Assembly: GCF_025639885.1 (NCBI RefSeq)
Contig: NZ_CP106738.1
Coordinates: forward strand, 1,612,001 to 1,676,000
From: Roseovarius pelagicus
GTDB lineage: Bacteria; Pseudomonadota; Alphaproteobacteria; Rhodobacterales; Rhodobacteraceae
Length of the DNA stretch: 64,000 nucleotides
Reading direction: 5' to 3'
Numbering within the stretch: the first letter of the stretch is position 1; the number at the start of each line of letters is the position of its first letter. The position numbers and the translations under genes are program-made. Shown here in pieces: positions 54,811 to 63,933 of the stretch. Below the pieces are notes generated by a model. It did not search any database and was not told where the DNA came from. It saw nothing but the letters and a program-made list of their open reading frames with translations.

Positions 54811-56570
54811 GGCCCCGCACCGTCAGCTATGTGCCGCTGATGGCCGCCGTCCAGCAGTTGCGCGTGATTGCGCACCGCTGAGCGCAAAACCTCATCGCGG
54901 GTTCCAAATTGCTTGAGGATACCATCCTCAAGCCACAAAAGATGGTCACATTCCTGAATGGCGGCAGGACGATGCGCCATGACCAGAACGGCCTTTTGCG
55001 CCTGCTTGAATTGGCGGATTGCCGTGTTGATTGCCGCGACCCCTGCATTGTCGAGGTTAGAATTCGGCTCATCAAGGATCAGCAGAACCGGGTCGCCGTA
55101 CACTGCGCGCGCCAAAGCGATCCGTTGCACCTGCCCCCCCGACAATTGCCCGCCTCTGGGGCAGAGAGGGGTGTCATAGCCTTCGGACAACGCCAGGATC
55201 ATCTCGTGTGCGCCTGCCCGGCGTGCGGCGGCGGTCACAGCGTCCACGGTGGCGTCGGGGTCCGTCCGCGCAATGTTTTCTGCGACCGTCCCGGTGAACA
55301 GTTCCACCCGCTGCGGTAGATACCCCACATGGCTGCCCATCTGCCCCGCGCCAAACGCTTCTATCGGGGTATTGCCCAGCCGGACCTGCCCCGAGAACGG
55401 TCTCCAGCTACCGACGATTGCCCGCGCCAGTGCAGTCTTGCCTGCTCCTGACGCTCCGATGACACCGACCGCCTGCCCCGGCGCGACCTCGAATCCTACG
55501 CCGCGCAGCGCGGGCATTCGGGTCTCTGGCGGTGCCACGCTGAGGTGGCGCACATGCAGCCTCGCCTCTGGTTTTGGCAACGCAGCGCGCGGCGATATCG
55601 CCGGATAGGTTTCCAATAGCGTACTTAACGCCTGCCATGCGTTGGTGGCGCGTCGGACCAACGGCCATCCGCCAATGATCTGTTCGATCGGGGCCAGCGC
55701 GCGGACCGTCAGAACAGAAGTCGCTATCATCGCCCCCGGAGACAACGCGCCGCGCAGCACCAGATAGGCCCCTAGGCCCAGAATCGCCGACTGCAAAATC
55801 AAACGCAACGCGCGCGACGCAGCGGAAAACCCGCCGCTGATGTCACCGATCCCGGTCTCTAGCCGCAACCGCTCCGCCTGACGGCCTGACCAATGGTGAT
55901 ATGCAGTATGCCGCATCCCCAGCGCGCCCACAGTTTCTGACGCTGCGCCCAGATCGTCGGCCATTCCGGTCGCCATGGCGGCAGATCGCGCCGCCTTGGG
56001 CGCGGCGTCCCGGCTGCAGGTCTGGTTCAGCACCGCCAACGCGAGCAGCGCCGCGACACCACCGAACGCCAGCCACCCGAGCCATGAGTGAAACACGAAA
56101 ATACACAACAAGAACAACGGCACCCACGGCAGGTCAACGAATGCGATCGTGACCGGCGCAGCCATCACCCGCTGCACTGTTCCCAGATTACATAGCGCCT
56201 GTGGCAACGCATCACGCGCGGATCCTGCCATCGCGTGGCGCAATCCCGCGTCGAACACACGCGCCTGCAAATGCGATTGCATCCTCAGGGCAACGCGCAC
56301 CATCAGTCGTGCGCGCACGAAATCCAGCACCGCCAGAATAGAGAACAGGAACACCGCCAGAATAGAAAGCACGACCAGCGTTTCGACCGACCTGCTGGAA
56401 AGGACCCGGTCATAGACCTGCAGCATATAAATCGGGCCCGTCAAAAGCAGAAGGTTGGCGACAGCACTAAACAGCGCAACACACCAGATCAGGCCCCGCG
56501 ATCTGCGCCGCGCCATACGCAGCTCCGCCCGACCCCACTCATTGCCCTGTGATACGTGCAATGCTTGCAT
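54807..56570 (-). CDS. Type I secretion ABC transporter, PrtD family
   Basis: 587 residues. Six transmembrane helices in the first 300 residues, then the ABC domain: Walker A GASGAGKTAL, signature LSGGQVQRIALARA and Walker B VLLILDEPNSNLD. There is no N-terminal C39 peptidase domain, which fits PrtD-type exporters of RTX-like proteins. A native G7 run in the signature motif is in frame, unlike those in two other genes here. No RTX substrate or TolC gene lies in the window. Confidence 0.92.
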   Translation of the reverse strand: MQALHVSQGNEWGRAELRMARRRSRGLIWCVALFSAVANLLLLTGPIYMLQVYDRVLSSRSVETLVVLSILAVFLFSILAVLDFVRARLMVRVALRMQSHLQARVFDAGLRHAMAGSARDALPQALCNLGTVQRVMAAPVTIAFVDLPWVPLFLLCIFVFHSWLGWLAFGGVAALLALAVLNQTCSRDAAPKAARSAAMATGMADDLGAASETVGALGMRHTAYHHWSGRQAERLRLETGIGDISGGFSAASRALRLILQSAILGLGAYLVLRGALSPGAMIATSVLTVRALAPIEQIIGGWPLVRRATNAWQALSTLLETYPAISPRAALPKPEARLHVRHLSVAPPETRMPALRGVGFEVAPGQAVGVIGASGAGKTALARAIVGSWRPFSGQVRLGNTPIEAFGAGQMGSHVGYLPQRVELFTGTVAENIARTDPDATVDAVTAAARRAGAHEMILALSEGYDTPLCPRGGQLSGGQVQRIALARAVYGDPVLLILDEPNSNLDNAGVAAINTAIRQFKQAQKAVLVMAHRPAAIQECDHLLWLEDGILKQFGTRDEVLRSAVRNHAQLLDGGHQRHIADGAGP

Positions 56571-56749
56571 GGCACCTCATAAGATTGTACTTCGCGACGC
56601 AATCTGTGGCAGCTGCGATGCCGACGCACGGCGTCTCTTTTCTGCCACGGATCGACAGGATGCGATCTGCGGTCTGTATTCTTGATCATGGATCGGATTA
56701 GTTAACTGATTGACTATTGTATTGCAGAAACTGACCGGGATTTGACCTA

Positions 56750-57556
56750 GTGACCGCCTCATCCGTGACCCGCATTCTGAGCCCGGCCCGATTGACTATT
56801 GTCGGGCTCGTTCTGACGCTGGTTTCTGCCTGCGCGCAGCCCGACCCGGCCGTGACGCGCGGCGCGCCATTTGATCCCTATGAGGCGGAAAACCGTCGCA
56901 TGCATAACTTCAACCGTAGCGTCGACAGCGCCCTCGTGCGCCCCGCCGGCAGAGGGTACTCCAAGGCGATCCCCGACGACATCGAAACGGTGATCGGCAA
57001 TTTCTCCAACAACCTGTCCTTGCCCGCCGCCATTGTGAACAACGTGCTTCAGGGCAATGGCAAAGGCGCGACCGAGGATTTCTACCGGTTCGTGGTCAAC
57101 ACCACCATCGGGCTTGGTGGTCTTTTTGACACCGCGACCGACCTGAACATGCCGGCCCAATCTGATGCCGATTTCGGTCAGACGCTTTATGCTTGGGGCG
57201 TGAACGAAGGCCCGTATCTGGAACTGCCTCTATTGGGGCCGTCCACCACGCGCGATGCCGTGGGCAAAACGGTGGATTTGTTTACAAACCCACTCAGCTA
57301 CGCTGTTAAATCGCCAGAATCTTTCTACGGCACCGGCGCGTCGGTCTCGGCCAGCCTCAGCGCACGCGGACGCTATAGCGATGCCATCGATTCGATCCTC
57401 TATGAAAGCGCCGACAGCTACGCGGCTTCCCGCTCACTCTATCTGCAAAACCGCAGATTCAAGGTGGGAAAAGGCGGCAGCGATGACTATCTTGATCCCT
57501 ATGACACGGGCTCTGCTGGCCCAAGTGATCCGTATGGAGACCCCTATGACGAATGA
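56750..57556 (+). CDS. mlaA: MlaA/VacJ outer-membrane lipoprotein
   Basis: 268 residues starting at GTG. Lipoprotein signal peptide with lipobox V-S-A-C (Cys28), then the MlaA domain: DPYEAENRRMHNFN, the segment PAAIVNNVLQG and PLLGPSTTRD. MlaA sits in the outer membrane and removes misplaced phospholipids from its outer leaflet. Its C-terminus (about 225-268) is acidic and Gly/Asp-rich. The stop overlaps the start of mlaC by 11 bases. Confidence 0.93.
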   Translation: MTASSVTRILSPARLTIVGLVLTLVSACAQPDPAVTRGAPFDPYEAENRRMHNFNRSVDSALVRPAGRGYSKAIPDDIETVIGNFSNNLSLPAAIVNNVLQGNGKGATEDFYRFVVNTTIGLGGLFDTATDLNMPAQSDADFGQTLYAWGVNEGPYLELPLLGPSTTRDAVGKTVDLFTNPLSYAVKSPESFYGTGASVSASLSARGRYSDAIDSILYESADSYAASRSLYLQNRRFKVGKGGSDDYLDPYDTGSAGPSDPYGDPYDE

Positions 57557-58154
57557 CATGACCCGCCGCGCCGCCCTGAAAACCGGATGTGCCGCCGCCC
57601 TCATCGCCGCTCTGCCTGCAACAGGCGCGCTGGCCCTGACAGAGGCCCGCGCCAAGGCACTGGTCGATCAGGTCGTAACCGACATCAACCGCGTGATCGC
57701 GTCTGGCAAACCCCTGTCGTCGATGATCAATGATTTCGAAAAAATCTTTCGCAAATATGCCGACGTGAACATCATTGCCCGGTCAACGCTCGGGGCGGAT
57801 TCCAATCGCGCCACTGGTGCGCAGATGCGCGCCTATACTGATGCATTCCGCGGCTACGTCGCGCGCAAATACGGCAAGCGGTTCAACGAATTCGCAGGCG
57901 GCAGGATCGAGGTCAAAGGCGTGCGTCAGGTCAAATCGTGGCAAGAGGTGACATCCACCGTCTATCTGCGCGGCGAGGCCCCGTTCGAAGTCCGCTTTCT
58001 CGTCTCGGATCGTTCGGGCAAGGATCTCTTCTTTGACATGGTCATCGAAGGCATCAGCCTACGCCTGAGCGAGCGGACCGAGATCGGCTCGATGCTGGAT
58101 CGCCGCAAGGGCAATATCGACGCCCTGATCGCGGATTTGAAAGCCGCAGGCTAG
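57546..58154 (+). CDS. mlaC: MlaC-type periplasmic phospholipid-binding protein with Tat-like signal
   Basis: 202 residues. I take ATG 57546, which has GGAG 6 bases upstream; ATG 57558 is an alternative. The leader begins MTNDMTRRAALKTG and continues hydrophobic to about residue 29; the TRRAALK motif resembles a twin-arginine signal. The mature part is the Tol/Mla Toluene-tolerance Ttg2 fold (ARSTLGADSNRATGAQMRAY, then YGKRFNEFAGGRIEVKGVRQ-type strand). It carries phospholipids from MlaA across the periplasm to the MlaFEDB transporter, which is not encoded here. Confidence 0.9.
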   Translation: MTNDMTRRAALKTGCAAALIAALPATGALALTEARAKALVDQVVTDINRVIASGKPLSSMINDFEKIFRKYADVNIIARSTLGADSNRATGAQMRAYTDAFRGYVARKYGKRFNEFAGGRIEVKGVRQVKSWQEVTSTVYLRGEAPFEVRFLVSDRSGKDLFFDMVIEGISLRLSERTEIGSMLDRRKGNIDALIADLKAAG

Positions 58155-58167
58155 CCGTTCATCGGAT

Positions 58168-58189
58168 AGATTTTTCGTACGAAAAATCT
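58168..58189. terminator. 22-base perfect palindrome between mlaC and the PBP gene
   Basis: Two 11-base arms around TTTTTCGTACGAAAAA, directly after mlaC and before the convergent penicillin-binding-protein gene; a weaker AGATTA / TAATCT dyad lies at 58219-58239. The A- and T-rich arms would give each transcript a stem ending in A/U-rich pairs, so a bidirectional terminator is plausible. Confidence 0.55.
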
Positions 58190-58238
58190 CGGTACGCGCC
58201 TATATCATCCGGATGCTCAGATTATTCGCAGAGTAATC

Positions 58239-60413
58239 TCAGCCACCGCCCAGCAGCTTGCGCAGGATATTCTCGATCGGTTTCTTGCGCTCGCGTCCCG
58301 GTTGCTGTGTCGGCTGACGTTGTGGCTGGGATTGATTGTCCTGCTCAGTGCCCAGATTCTGTGTCGGGCGTGATGGCGCACGCATCATCGGCAGCGGCCG
58401 CACTGGCACGCCCTCGTCAACGCGAATCATGGTCTCGTGCCAGATTTCCGCAGGCAGCCCGCCACCTGTCACACCCGTCAGTGGCGTGTTGTCATCATAC
58501 CCCATCCAGACACCCACTACATAATCAGCCGTGAATCCCAAAAACCACGCATCGCGCGCCGCTTGCGTCGTGCCGGTCTTGCCTGCTGCCTCGCGGTCAG
58601 GCAGCGCGGCACGGCGACCAGAGCCGGACTTGACCACCTGATGCATCATGTAGATCAGCTCTTGCGCGGCCTCTTCACGAATGACCCGTTCGCCGATACC
58701 GCCCCCGGTGCCCATCAGCGGCTCGTCCTGCCCCAACAGGCGCAACTCGACCAGACCGTAGGGCGTGACCGACGACCCCCCGTTCAGGATACCTGCATAA
58801 GCCCCCGACATTTCCAGCAGCGTACTCTCCGATGCGCCCAGCGCCAGTGCCGGCCCATCCGCCAGATCGCTCTGGATACCAAACTCACTGGCGACCCGGC
58901 GCACTAGGTCGCGTCCGACACTTTCGGACACCTTCACGGCAGGGATATTGTACGACTTCTTCAATGCCTCGGTTAGCGTGACCCGGCCATGGAACTTGTG
59001 GTCATAGTTGCTGGGGCACCAGCGGCCAGAGCCGGGAATATCCAGACAATAGGGCTCGTCCGTCACCGTGGCCTGACTGGAATAACCCAGTTCCAGCGCC
59101 GTGGCATAGACGAATGGCTTGAACGCCGATCCGGTCTGCCGACGCGCCTGCGTCGCGCGGTTGAACGCGCCTGTCACCTTGGTCTCGCGCCCGCCGACCA
59201 TGCCGCGTACCGCGCCATCCGCGGACATCACCACAATCGCGGCCTGCGCCTTGGACCCTTCACGCACCTTTTCTTCAAAAATGTACTGCATCGCATCTTC
59301 GGCAGCGGTCTGAATGCGCTGATCCAGAGTGGTGCGGATAATCACATCCTCGGTCGTGTCACGGGTGAAAAATTCGGGCCCCGACGCCATGACCCAATCG
59401 GCAAAATACCCACCGGCCTGCGCCTCTGCCGCCTCTGACAGTTCTGCAGGGTTTGCGATGGCCGCATCCGCCTCGGCGGCCGTCAGATACCCCTGATCTT
59501 CCATCAAACGCACCACCACCGATGCCCGATTCTGCGACCGTTCAATGTTGCTGGTCGGCGCCAATGTCGAAGGTGCGGTCAGCAGCCCCGCCAGCATCGC
59601 GCCCTCTGCGGCATTGAGCCCCGCCGCAGGTTTGCCAAAATACCGCTGCGCGGCCGCCTCTGCCCCATATGCCCCACCGCCCAGATAGGCGCGGTTCAGA
59701 TAAATCGACAGGACCTCGTCCTTGGAGTATTTCGCCTCCATCGCCAGTGCATAGATCGCTTCCTTGGCCTTTCGCCACAGCGACGACTGCCGGCAATCGC
59801 GGACATAGGCCGCTTCGCTTTCCCAGTCTTTCTCGTTGAACTCGACCCCAAGGCAGAGCAGCTTGGCCGTCTGCTGGCTGATGGTTGACCCACCATGCCC
59901 GCTCAGCGGGCCGCGCCCTTCGCTCAGGTTGATGCGCACCGCACTGGCAATGCCGATCGGGTCAATGCCCGGATGCAGATAGAACCGCTTGTCCTCGGTC
60001 GCCACGACCGCATTGCGCAGGTGTTTTGACACGTTTTGTGCCGTCACCACCCCGCCGAACTGATCCCCGCGCCATGCGAACACTTCGCCTTCGCGGTCCA
60101 ACAGGGTAACCGACCCGCGCGCGCGCCCATCCAGCAGCTTTGCCACGTCGGGTAGCGTGGTATAGACATATCCGGTCGCCAGCCCGACGATCAGGCCCGC
60201 CACCAGACCAACCCGCCAGCCAATTCCCCAGACGATACGCCACACCCAACGCAGCAGCCCCGAGAACGCGCGCCGGATCGGCCCGCCACGGCGCGCCGTT
60301 TTGGACCGCGTCACCCGACGGCGCGGCTTGGCCTTGGGTTTGGCCTTTGGTTTGGTTTTCGGTTTGCGCCTGTCCGCCACCAGCGGCGGCTTTCTGCGTC
60401 CTGAATTTGCCAT
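58239..60413 (-). CDS. Class A penicillin-binding protein (PBP1A-like)
   Basis: 724 residues from ATG 60413; the frame upstream lacks conserved sequence. The cytoplasmic N-terminus is Lys/Pro/Arg-rich (about 8-48). One transmembrane helix follows (about 66-86). The glycosyltransferase domain has the catalytic Glu140 (VATEDKRFYLHPG) and GGSTISQQ. The transpeptidase domain has SxxK (TGSAFKPF), SxN (KSYN) and KTGTT. The C-terminus (about 680-724) is Gln/Pro-rich and probably disordered. It polymerises and cross-links peptidoglycan in the periplasm. Confidence 0.94.
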   Translation of the reverse strand: MANSGRRKPPLVADRRKPKTKPKAKPKAKPRRRVTRSKTARRGGPIRRAFSGLLRWVWRIVWGIGWRVGLVAGLIVGLATGYVYTTLPDVAKLLDGRARGSVTLLDREGEVFAWRGDQFGGVVTAQNVSKHLRNAVVATEDKRFYLHPGIDPIGIASAVRINLSEGRGPLSGHGGSTISQQTAKLLCLGVEFNEKDWESEAAYVRDCRQSSLWRKAKEAIYALAMEAKYSKDEVLSIYLNRAYLGGGAYGAEAAAQRYFGKPAAGLNAAEGAMLAGLLTAPSTLAPTSNIERSQNRASVVVRLMEDQGYLTAAEADAAIANPAELSEAAEAQAGGYFADWVMASGPEFFTRDTTEDVIIRTTLDQRIQTAAEDAMQYIFEEKVREGSKAQAAIVVMSADGAVRGMVGGRETKVTGAFNRATQARRQTGSAFKPFVYATALELGYSSQATVTDEPYCLDIPGSGRWCPSNYDHKFHGRVTLTEALKKSYNIPAVKVSESVGRDLVRRVASEFGIQSDLADGPALALGASESTLLEMSGAYAGILNGGSSVTPYGLVELRLLGQDEPLMGTGGGIGERVIREEAAQELIYMMHQVVKSGSGRRAALPDREAAGKTGTTQAARDAWFLGFTADYVVGVWMGYDDNTPLTGVTGGGLPAEIWHETMIRVDEGVPVRPLPMMRAPSRPTQNLGTEQDNQSQPQRQPTQQPGRERKKPIENILRKLLGGG

Positions 60414-60692
60414 GTCAGCCCTGTTCAGCCCTGCTCGGAGCCTTGGTTTTTGGTCATGATACTCAACTTTGCACCGATTGTAGAGCCTTGGTGACACCCA
60501 ATGCGCATTTTCCGCTTGCATAATTTTTCAGCAACAACGCGGCAATGCCCAATCTTTAATCATCCACCTGTGACAACCCTCGCTCTTTGCGCGCCGGAGT
60601 CTTCATAAATCCGCCCCGATTGATTTTTCTGCACCTGCACAATGCGGCACCCTCGGAGGAGGGCGGCACACACAGATACCGAAAGGGACACC

Positions 60693-61031
60693 GTGAAACT
60701 CATCATAGCGACAATCAAACCGTTCAAGCTGGAAGAGGTCCGCGAAGCACTGACCGAAATCGGCGTACGCGGCATGATGGTGAATGAAATCAAAGGCTTC
60801 GGCGCACAGTCCGGACATACCGAAATCTATCGCGGCGCAGAATATGCCGTCAATTTCGTGCCCAAGGTCAAACTCGAAATCGCCGTTTCCGCGGCGATGG
60901 CCGACGAAGTGGTCGAAACCATCGCCAAGACTGCCCGCACCGGCAAGATCGGCGACGGCAAGATTTTCGTTCTCGACATCTCTCAGGCCGTGCGCGTGCG
61001 CACCGGTGAAACCAACGAAGACGCGCTTTGA
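60693..61031 (+). CDS. glnK: PII signal-transduction protein GlnK
   Basis: 112 residues from GTG 60693 with AAAGGGA 5 bases upstream. PII fold starting VKLIIATIKPFKLEEVR, T-loop with the uridylylation site Tyr51 (RGAEYAVNF) and the C-terminal GKIFVLDIS and RTGE motifs binding ATP/2-oxoglutarate. Co-transcribed with amtB 25 bases downstream, the classical pair in which GlnK blocks the ammonium channel when nitrogen is plentiful. No sigma-54 box was clear upstream. Confidence 0.96.
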   Translation: MKLIIATIKPFKLEEVREALTEIGVRGMMVNEIKGFGAQSGHTEIYRGAEYAVNFVPKVKLEIAVSAAMADEVVETIAKTARTGKIGDGKIFVLDISQAVRVRTGETNEDAL

Positions 61032-61056
61032 GCGCGCGCAGACAAAGGATAACGAT

Positions 61057-62394
61057 ATGACACGCTACACCCATCTGGCACGGGTCAGCGGCGCTGCCGC
61101 AGTGCTGATTGCCCTGCCCGCCCTCGGCCTGGCGCAAGAGGCAGACACAACCCCGACCAATGCCGAAATCGGCTTTATCTTCACCACCTTCATGTTTCTG
61201 GTCGCCGGATTTCTGGTGTTCTTCATGGCCGCAGGCTTCGCGATGCTCGAGGCGGGCCTCGTACGCGGCAAGAACGTTACGATGCAATTGACCAAGAACA
61301 TGGCGCTGTTTTCGCTCGCCTCGATCTTTTATTATATCCTCGGCTACAACCTTATGTATCCCGGCGACGCATGGACGATGGATGGGATCCTCGGGGCCTT
61401 TGCCATCACCGGGTTGGAACCTGTCGGGCTTGAAGCGGCAGAACCTGACCTGACCTACGCCTCGGTCGGCTCTGACTTCTTCTTTCAGCTGATGTTCTGC
61501 GCGGCCACCGCCTCGATCGTGTCGGGCGCTCTGGCCGAACGGATCAAGCTGTGGCCGTTCCTTGCGTTTGTCATCGTGTTGACCGCCGTGATCTATCCTG
61601 TTCAGGCCAGCTGGAAATGGGGCGGCGGGTTCCTTGACGGGATGGGCTTTCAGGATTTCGCAGGCTCGACCGTAGTACACTCGGTTGGTGGCTGGGCGGC
61701 GCTGATGGGCGCGATCATCCTCGGGCCACGCATTGGCAAATACGGCAAGGACGGTCGCGTGACCCCGATGCCCGGCTCCAACCTTGCGCTTGCCACGCTG
61801 GGCACGTTCATCCTGTGGCTCGGCTGGTTCGGCTTTAACGGCGGCTCACAGCTTTACATGGATAGCGCCGCCAACGTCGCTGACATCAGCCGGATCTTCT
61901 CGAACACCAACACAGCCGCTGCTGCCGGGGCCGTGGTCGCGCTGATCCTGACGCAGTTGTTGTACAAAAAGCCCGACCTCACGATGATCCTGAACGGCGC
62001 GCTCGCGGGCCTCGTCTCGATCACTGCAGAGCCACTGACACCTTCGCTGATCTCATCCACGCTGATCGGTGGCGTCGGCGGGTTGATCGTGGTTCTGACC
62101 GTGCCGATGCTGGACCGGTTGAAGATCGACGATGTCGTAGGGGCGATTCCGGTTCACCTCTTTGCCGGTATCTGGGGCACCATCGCCGTAGTGTTTACCA
62201 ATGACGCGGCGAATATTGTGACCCAGCTCACGTCGATCGTCATCGTCGGTGCCTTCGTCTGCGCCACCTCGGCGCTGGTCTGGCTGGTGCTCAAGGCCAC
62301 GGTCGGCATCCGTGTCAGCGAAGAGGCCGAAATTACCGGCCTCGACACAACCGAACTGGGCATGGAAGCCTACCCTGAATTCTCCAGAGGCTGA
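61057..62394 (+). CDS. amtB: Ammonium transporter AmtB
   Basis: 445 residues from ATG 61057 (AAAGGAT upstream). Signal-like N-terminus ending near ALGLAQ, then 11 transmembrane helices. The twin histidines of the pore are in VVHSVGG and IPVHLFAG, and the Phe gate region FQLMFCAATA is present. Conducts ammonia/ammonium under nitrogen limitation with GlnK as regulator. Confidence 0.95.
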   Translation: MTRYTHLARVSGAAAVLIALPALGLAQEADTTPTNAEIGFIFTTFMFLVAGFLVFFMAAGFAMLEAGLVRGKNVTMQLTKNMALFSLASIFYYILGYNLMYPGDAWTMDGILGAFAITGLEPVGLEAAEPDLTYASVGSDFFFQLMFCAATASIVSGALAERIKLWPFLAFVIVLTAVIYPVQASWKWGGGFLDGMGFQDFAGSTVVHSVGGWAALMGAIILGPRIGKYGKDGRVTPMPGSNLALATLGTFILWLGWFGFNGGSQLYMDSAANVADISRIFSNTNTAAAAGAVVALILTQLLYKKPDLTMILNGALAGLVSITAEPLTPSLISSTLIGGVGGLIVVLTVPMLDRLKIDDVVGAIPVHLFAGIWGTIAVVFTNDAANIVTQLTSIVIVGAFVCATSALVWLVLKATVGIRVSEEAEITGLDTTELGMEAYPEFSRG

Positions 62395-62426
62395 CGCTCC
62401 TTCCCTGTTCAACCTTGCGAGAAGTG

Positions 62427-62456
62427 AAGCCCCGGGTGTCACCACCCGGGGCTTTT
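62427..62456 (+). terminator. Rho-independent terminator of glnK-amtB
   Basis: AAGCCCCGGGTG / CACCCGGGGCTT, a 12-bp stem with loop TCAC, ending in a T-rich TTTTCATT. Lies 32 bases after the amtB stop. The best terminator in the window. Confidence 0.9.
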
Positions 62457-62480
62457 CATTGACGATACTATCGGACGCGC

Positions 62481-62870
62481 TCAGACGTCTGCGGCGTCGA
62501 TTTTCTTCGGGGCACCGCTGGCCATATCTATCGCAATATGCGGCTGGCCGGCCTTTTTCCATGCGCCGAAACCGCCCTGCATATGAGCAACCCGGTCCAA
62601 CCCTGACGCCAGTGCTTGTCTGGCCATCTTGCCTGATCGCTTGTCCGATCCGCACATCAATACGATGCGCTTGTCCGCCTGTGACGGCAGTTTTGCGGGA
62701 TCGAAGGAGGCCACTGGCATCAACATCGCACCGCCGATATGTTCCATCATGAATTCAGGCGGCGTGCGCACGTCAATCAACACGATGCGGTTCGCCTCCC
62801 ATTCCTCGGCCACTTCGTCCACGCTCATCGTGTCCAGTGTGCCGCCATCGATTTTCTCGGTTTGCATCAT
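62481..62870 (-). CDS. Rhodanese-like sulfurtransferase
   Basis: 129 residues from ATG 62870 (GAGGAG just upstream; the next ATG at 62867 is equally possible). Single rhodanese domain with active-site Cys in the loop LMCGSDKRSG and CH2A-like VRTPPEFMMEH. It transfers sulfane sulfur. Located 17 bases after the MBL hydrolase gene, forming a small sulfide/persulfide-handling operon. Confidence 0.9.
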   Translation of the reverse strand: MMQTEKIDGGTLDTMSVDEVAEEWEANRIVLIDVRTPPEFMMEHIGGAMLMPVASFDPAKLPSQADKRIVLMCGSDKRSGKMARQALASGLDRVAHMQGGFGAWKKAGQPHIAIDMASGAPKKIDAADV

Positions 62871-62887
62871 TTGCTCCTCTGGCAACG

Positions 62888-63787
62888 TTACATTTTGTTC
62901 GCAGGAATCTTGAAATAGCTATGTCCGTCCGCCTCTGCTTCTGGCAGGCGTCCGCCACGCAGGTTGACTTGCAACGCGAACAGCATCCTGTCGGGCAATG
63001 CCAGCGTGGCATCGCGTTCGTCGCGGAGCTTGATGTACTCCTCGCGCGATTTCCCGCCGCCAACATGCGGGTTGTGCGCACGCTGGTCGGCAACACTTGA
63101 TTCCCAACCCGGTTCTTCACGTCCATCCACCGGCGGATAGTCATGCCCGACAAACAAACGGGTCGCATCCGGCAATGTCAGAATGGACTGCAAGGTGTCG
63201 TATAGTTCAGACGATGACCCATCGGGGAAATCGGCACGCGACGTGCCCACATCCACATGCATGAAGGTATCATGTACAAAAGCGGCATCATCGCCCACGA
63301 TATAGCTGATCGACGCTGGCGTATGCCCCGGTGACAGCATCACCCGCACATCCAGCGATCCCAGCTTGAACTCAGCACCATCATCGAACAGCCTGTCAAA
63401 GTCGCGGCCGGGATCAAACGCGCCCGGCAAATGGTAAATATCGGCCCAGATCTCTGCCAGATCACGCACCTTCGCGCCGATCCCATTGCATGCGCCTGTC
63501 TGGTCCCTGAGCCACGCAGAAGCCATCAGGTGGTCTGCGTGTGGATGAGTGTCCAGCACCCATTTCACATCCAGTCCGCCGCGCGCGGCATGTTCCAGAA
63601 TTTCTTGCGCGGTTTCATGCGATGTGTGGGCGTTGGCCGGATCAAAATCCTGTACCACATCAATCAACGCGGCTGCCTTCGTACTTTCGTCAACGACCAG
63701 ATACTGGAGACTGCCGCTCGCGTCGTCATAAAAGCTCGTCACTCGCGGTGATGCGGGTCCTCTGGACGGGCTGGTATGGGTTTGCAT
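62888..63787 (-). CDS. blh: MBL-fold hydrolase, Blh/ETHE1 (persulfide dioxygenase) like
   Basis: 299 residues. Metal ligands: THPHADHLM (H-x-H-x-D-H), the His in LSPGHTP, and HDYPP with HD near the C-terminus. It is the Blh type (beta-lactamase-like hydrolase) found with rhodanese genes under BigR/SqrR-type regulators, and oxidises persulfides to sulfite. The first gene of the pair; SD GAGGCG lies 5 bases upstream. A BigR-type ArsR repressor is expected nearby but is not visible in this window. Confidence 0.88.
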   Translation of the reverse strand: MQTHTSPSRGPASPRVTSFYDDASGSLQYLVVDESTKAAALIDVVQDFDPANAHTSHETAQEILEHAARGGLDVKWVLDTHPHADHLMASAWLRDQTGACNGIGAKVRDLAEIWADIYHLPGAFDPGRDFDRLFDDGAEFKLGSLDVRVMLSPGHTPASISYIVGDDAAFVHDTFMHVDVGTSRADFPDGSSSELYDTLQSILTLPDATRLFVGHDYPPVDGREEPGWESSVADQRAHNPHVGGGKSREEYIKLRDERDATLALPDRMLFALQVNLRGGRLPEAEADGHSYFKIPANKM

Positions 63788-63933
63788 TACGCCTCCTTTG
63801 GTTGGCGGTGTCCTCTAATCCTCTTTCCAACGCGCGTGGAACGGGAACGTTCCCCTCAGGCCTGCTGCCCACGTCCCGCAGCACGTCGGTTGCGTCTGGC
63901 AGAATCGCGGCACCTCATGCTAAGTGTTGTGGC

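Noticed and set aside
60541..60692. Possible sigma-54 promoter or NtrC site before glnK
   Set aside because: I could not find a GG-N10-GC core or a GCAC-N-GTGC dyad that I trust.
60868..61680. 270-codon minus-strand open frame
   Set aside because: Antisense to glnK-amtB; no domain.
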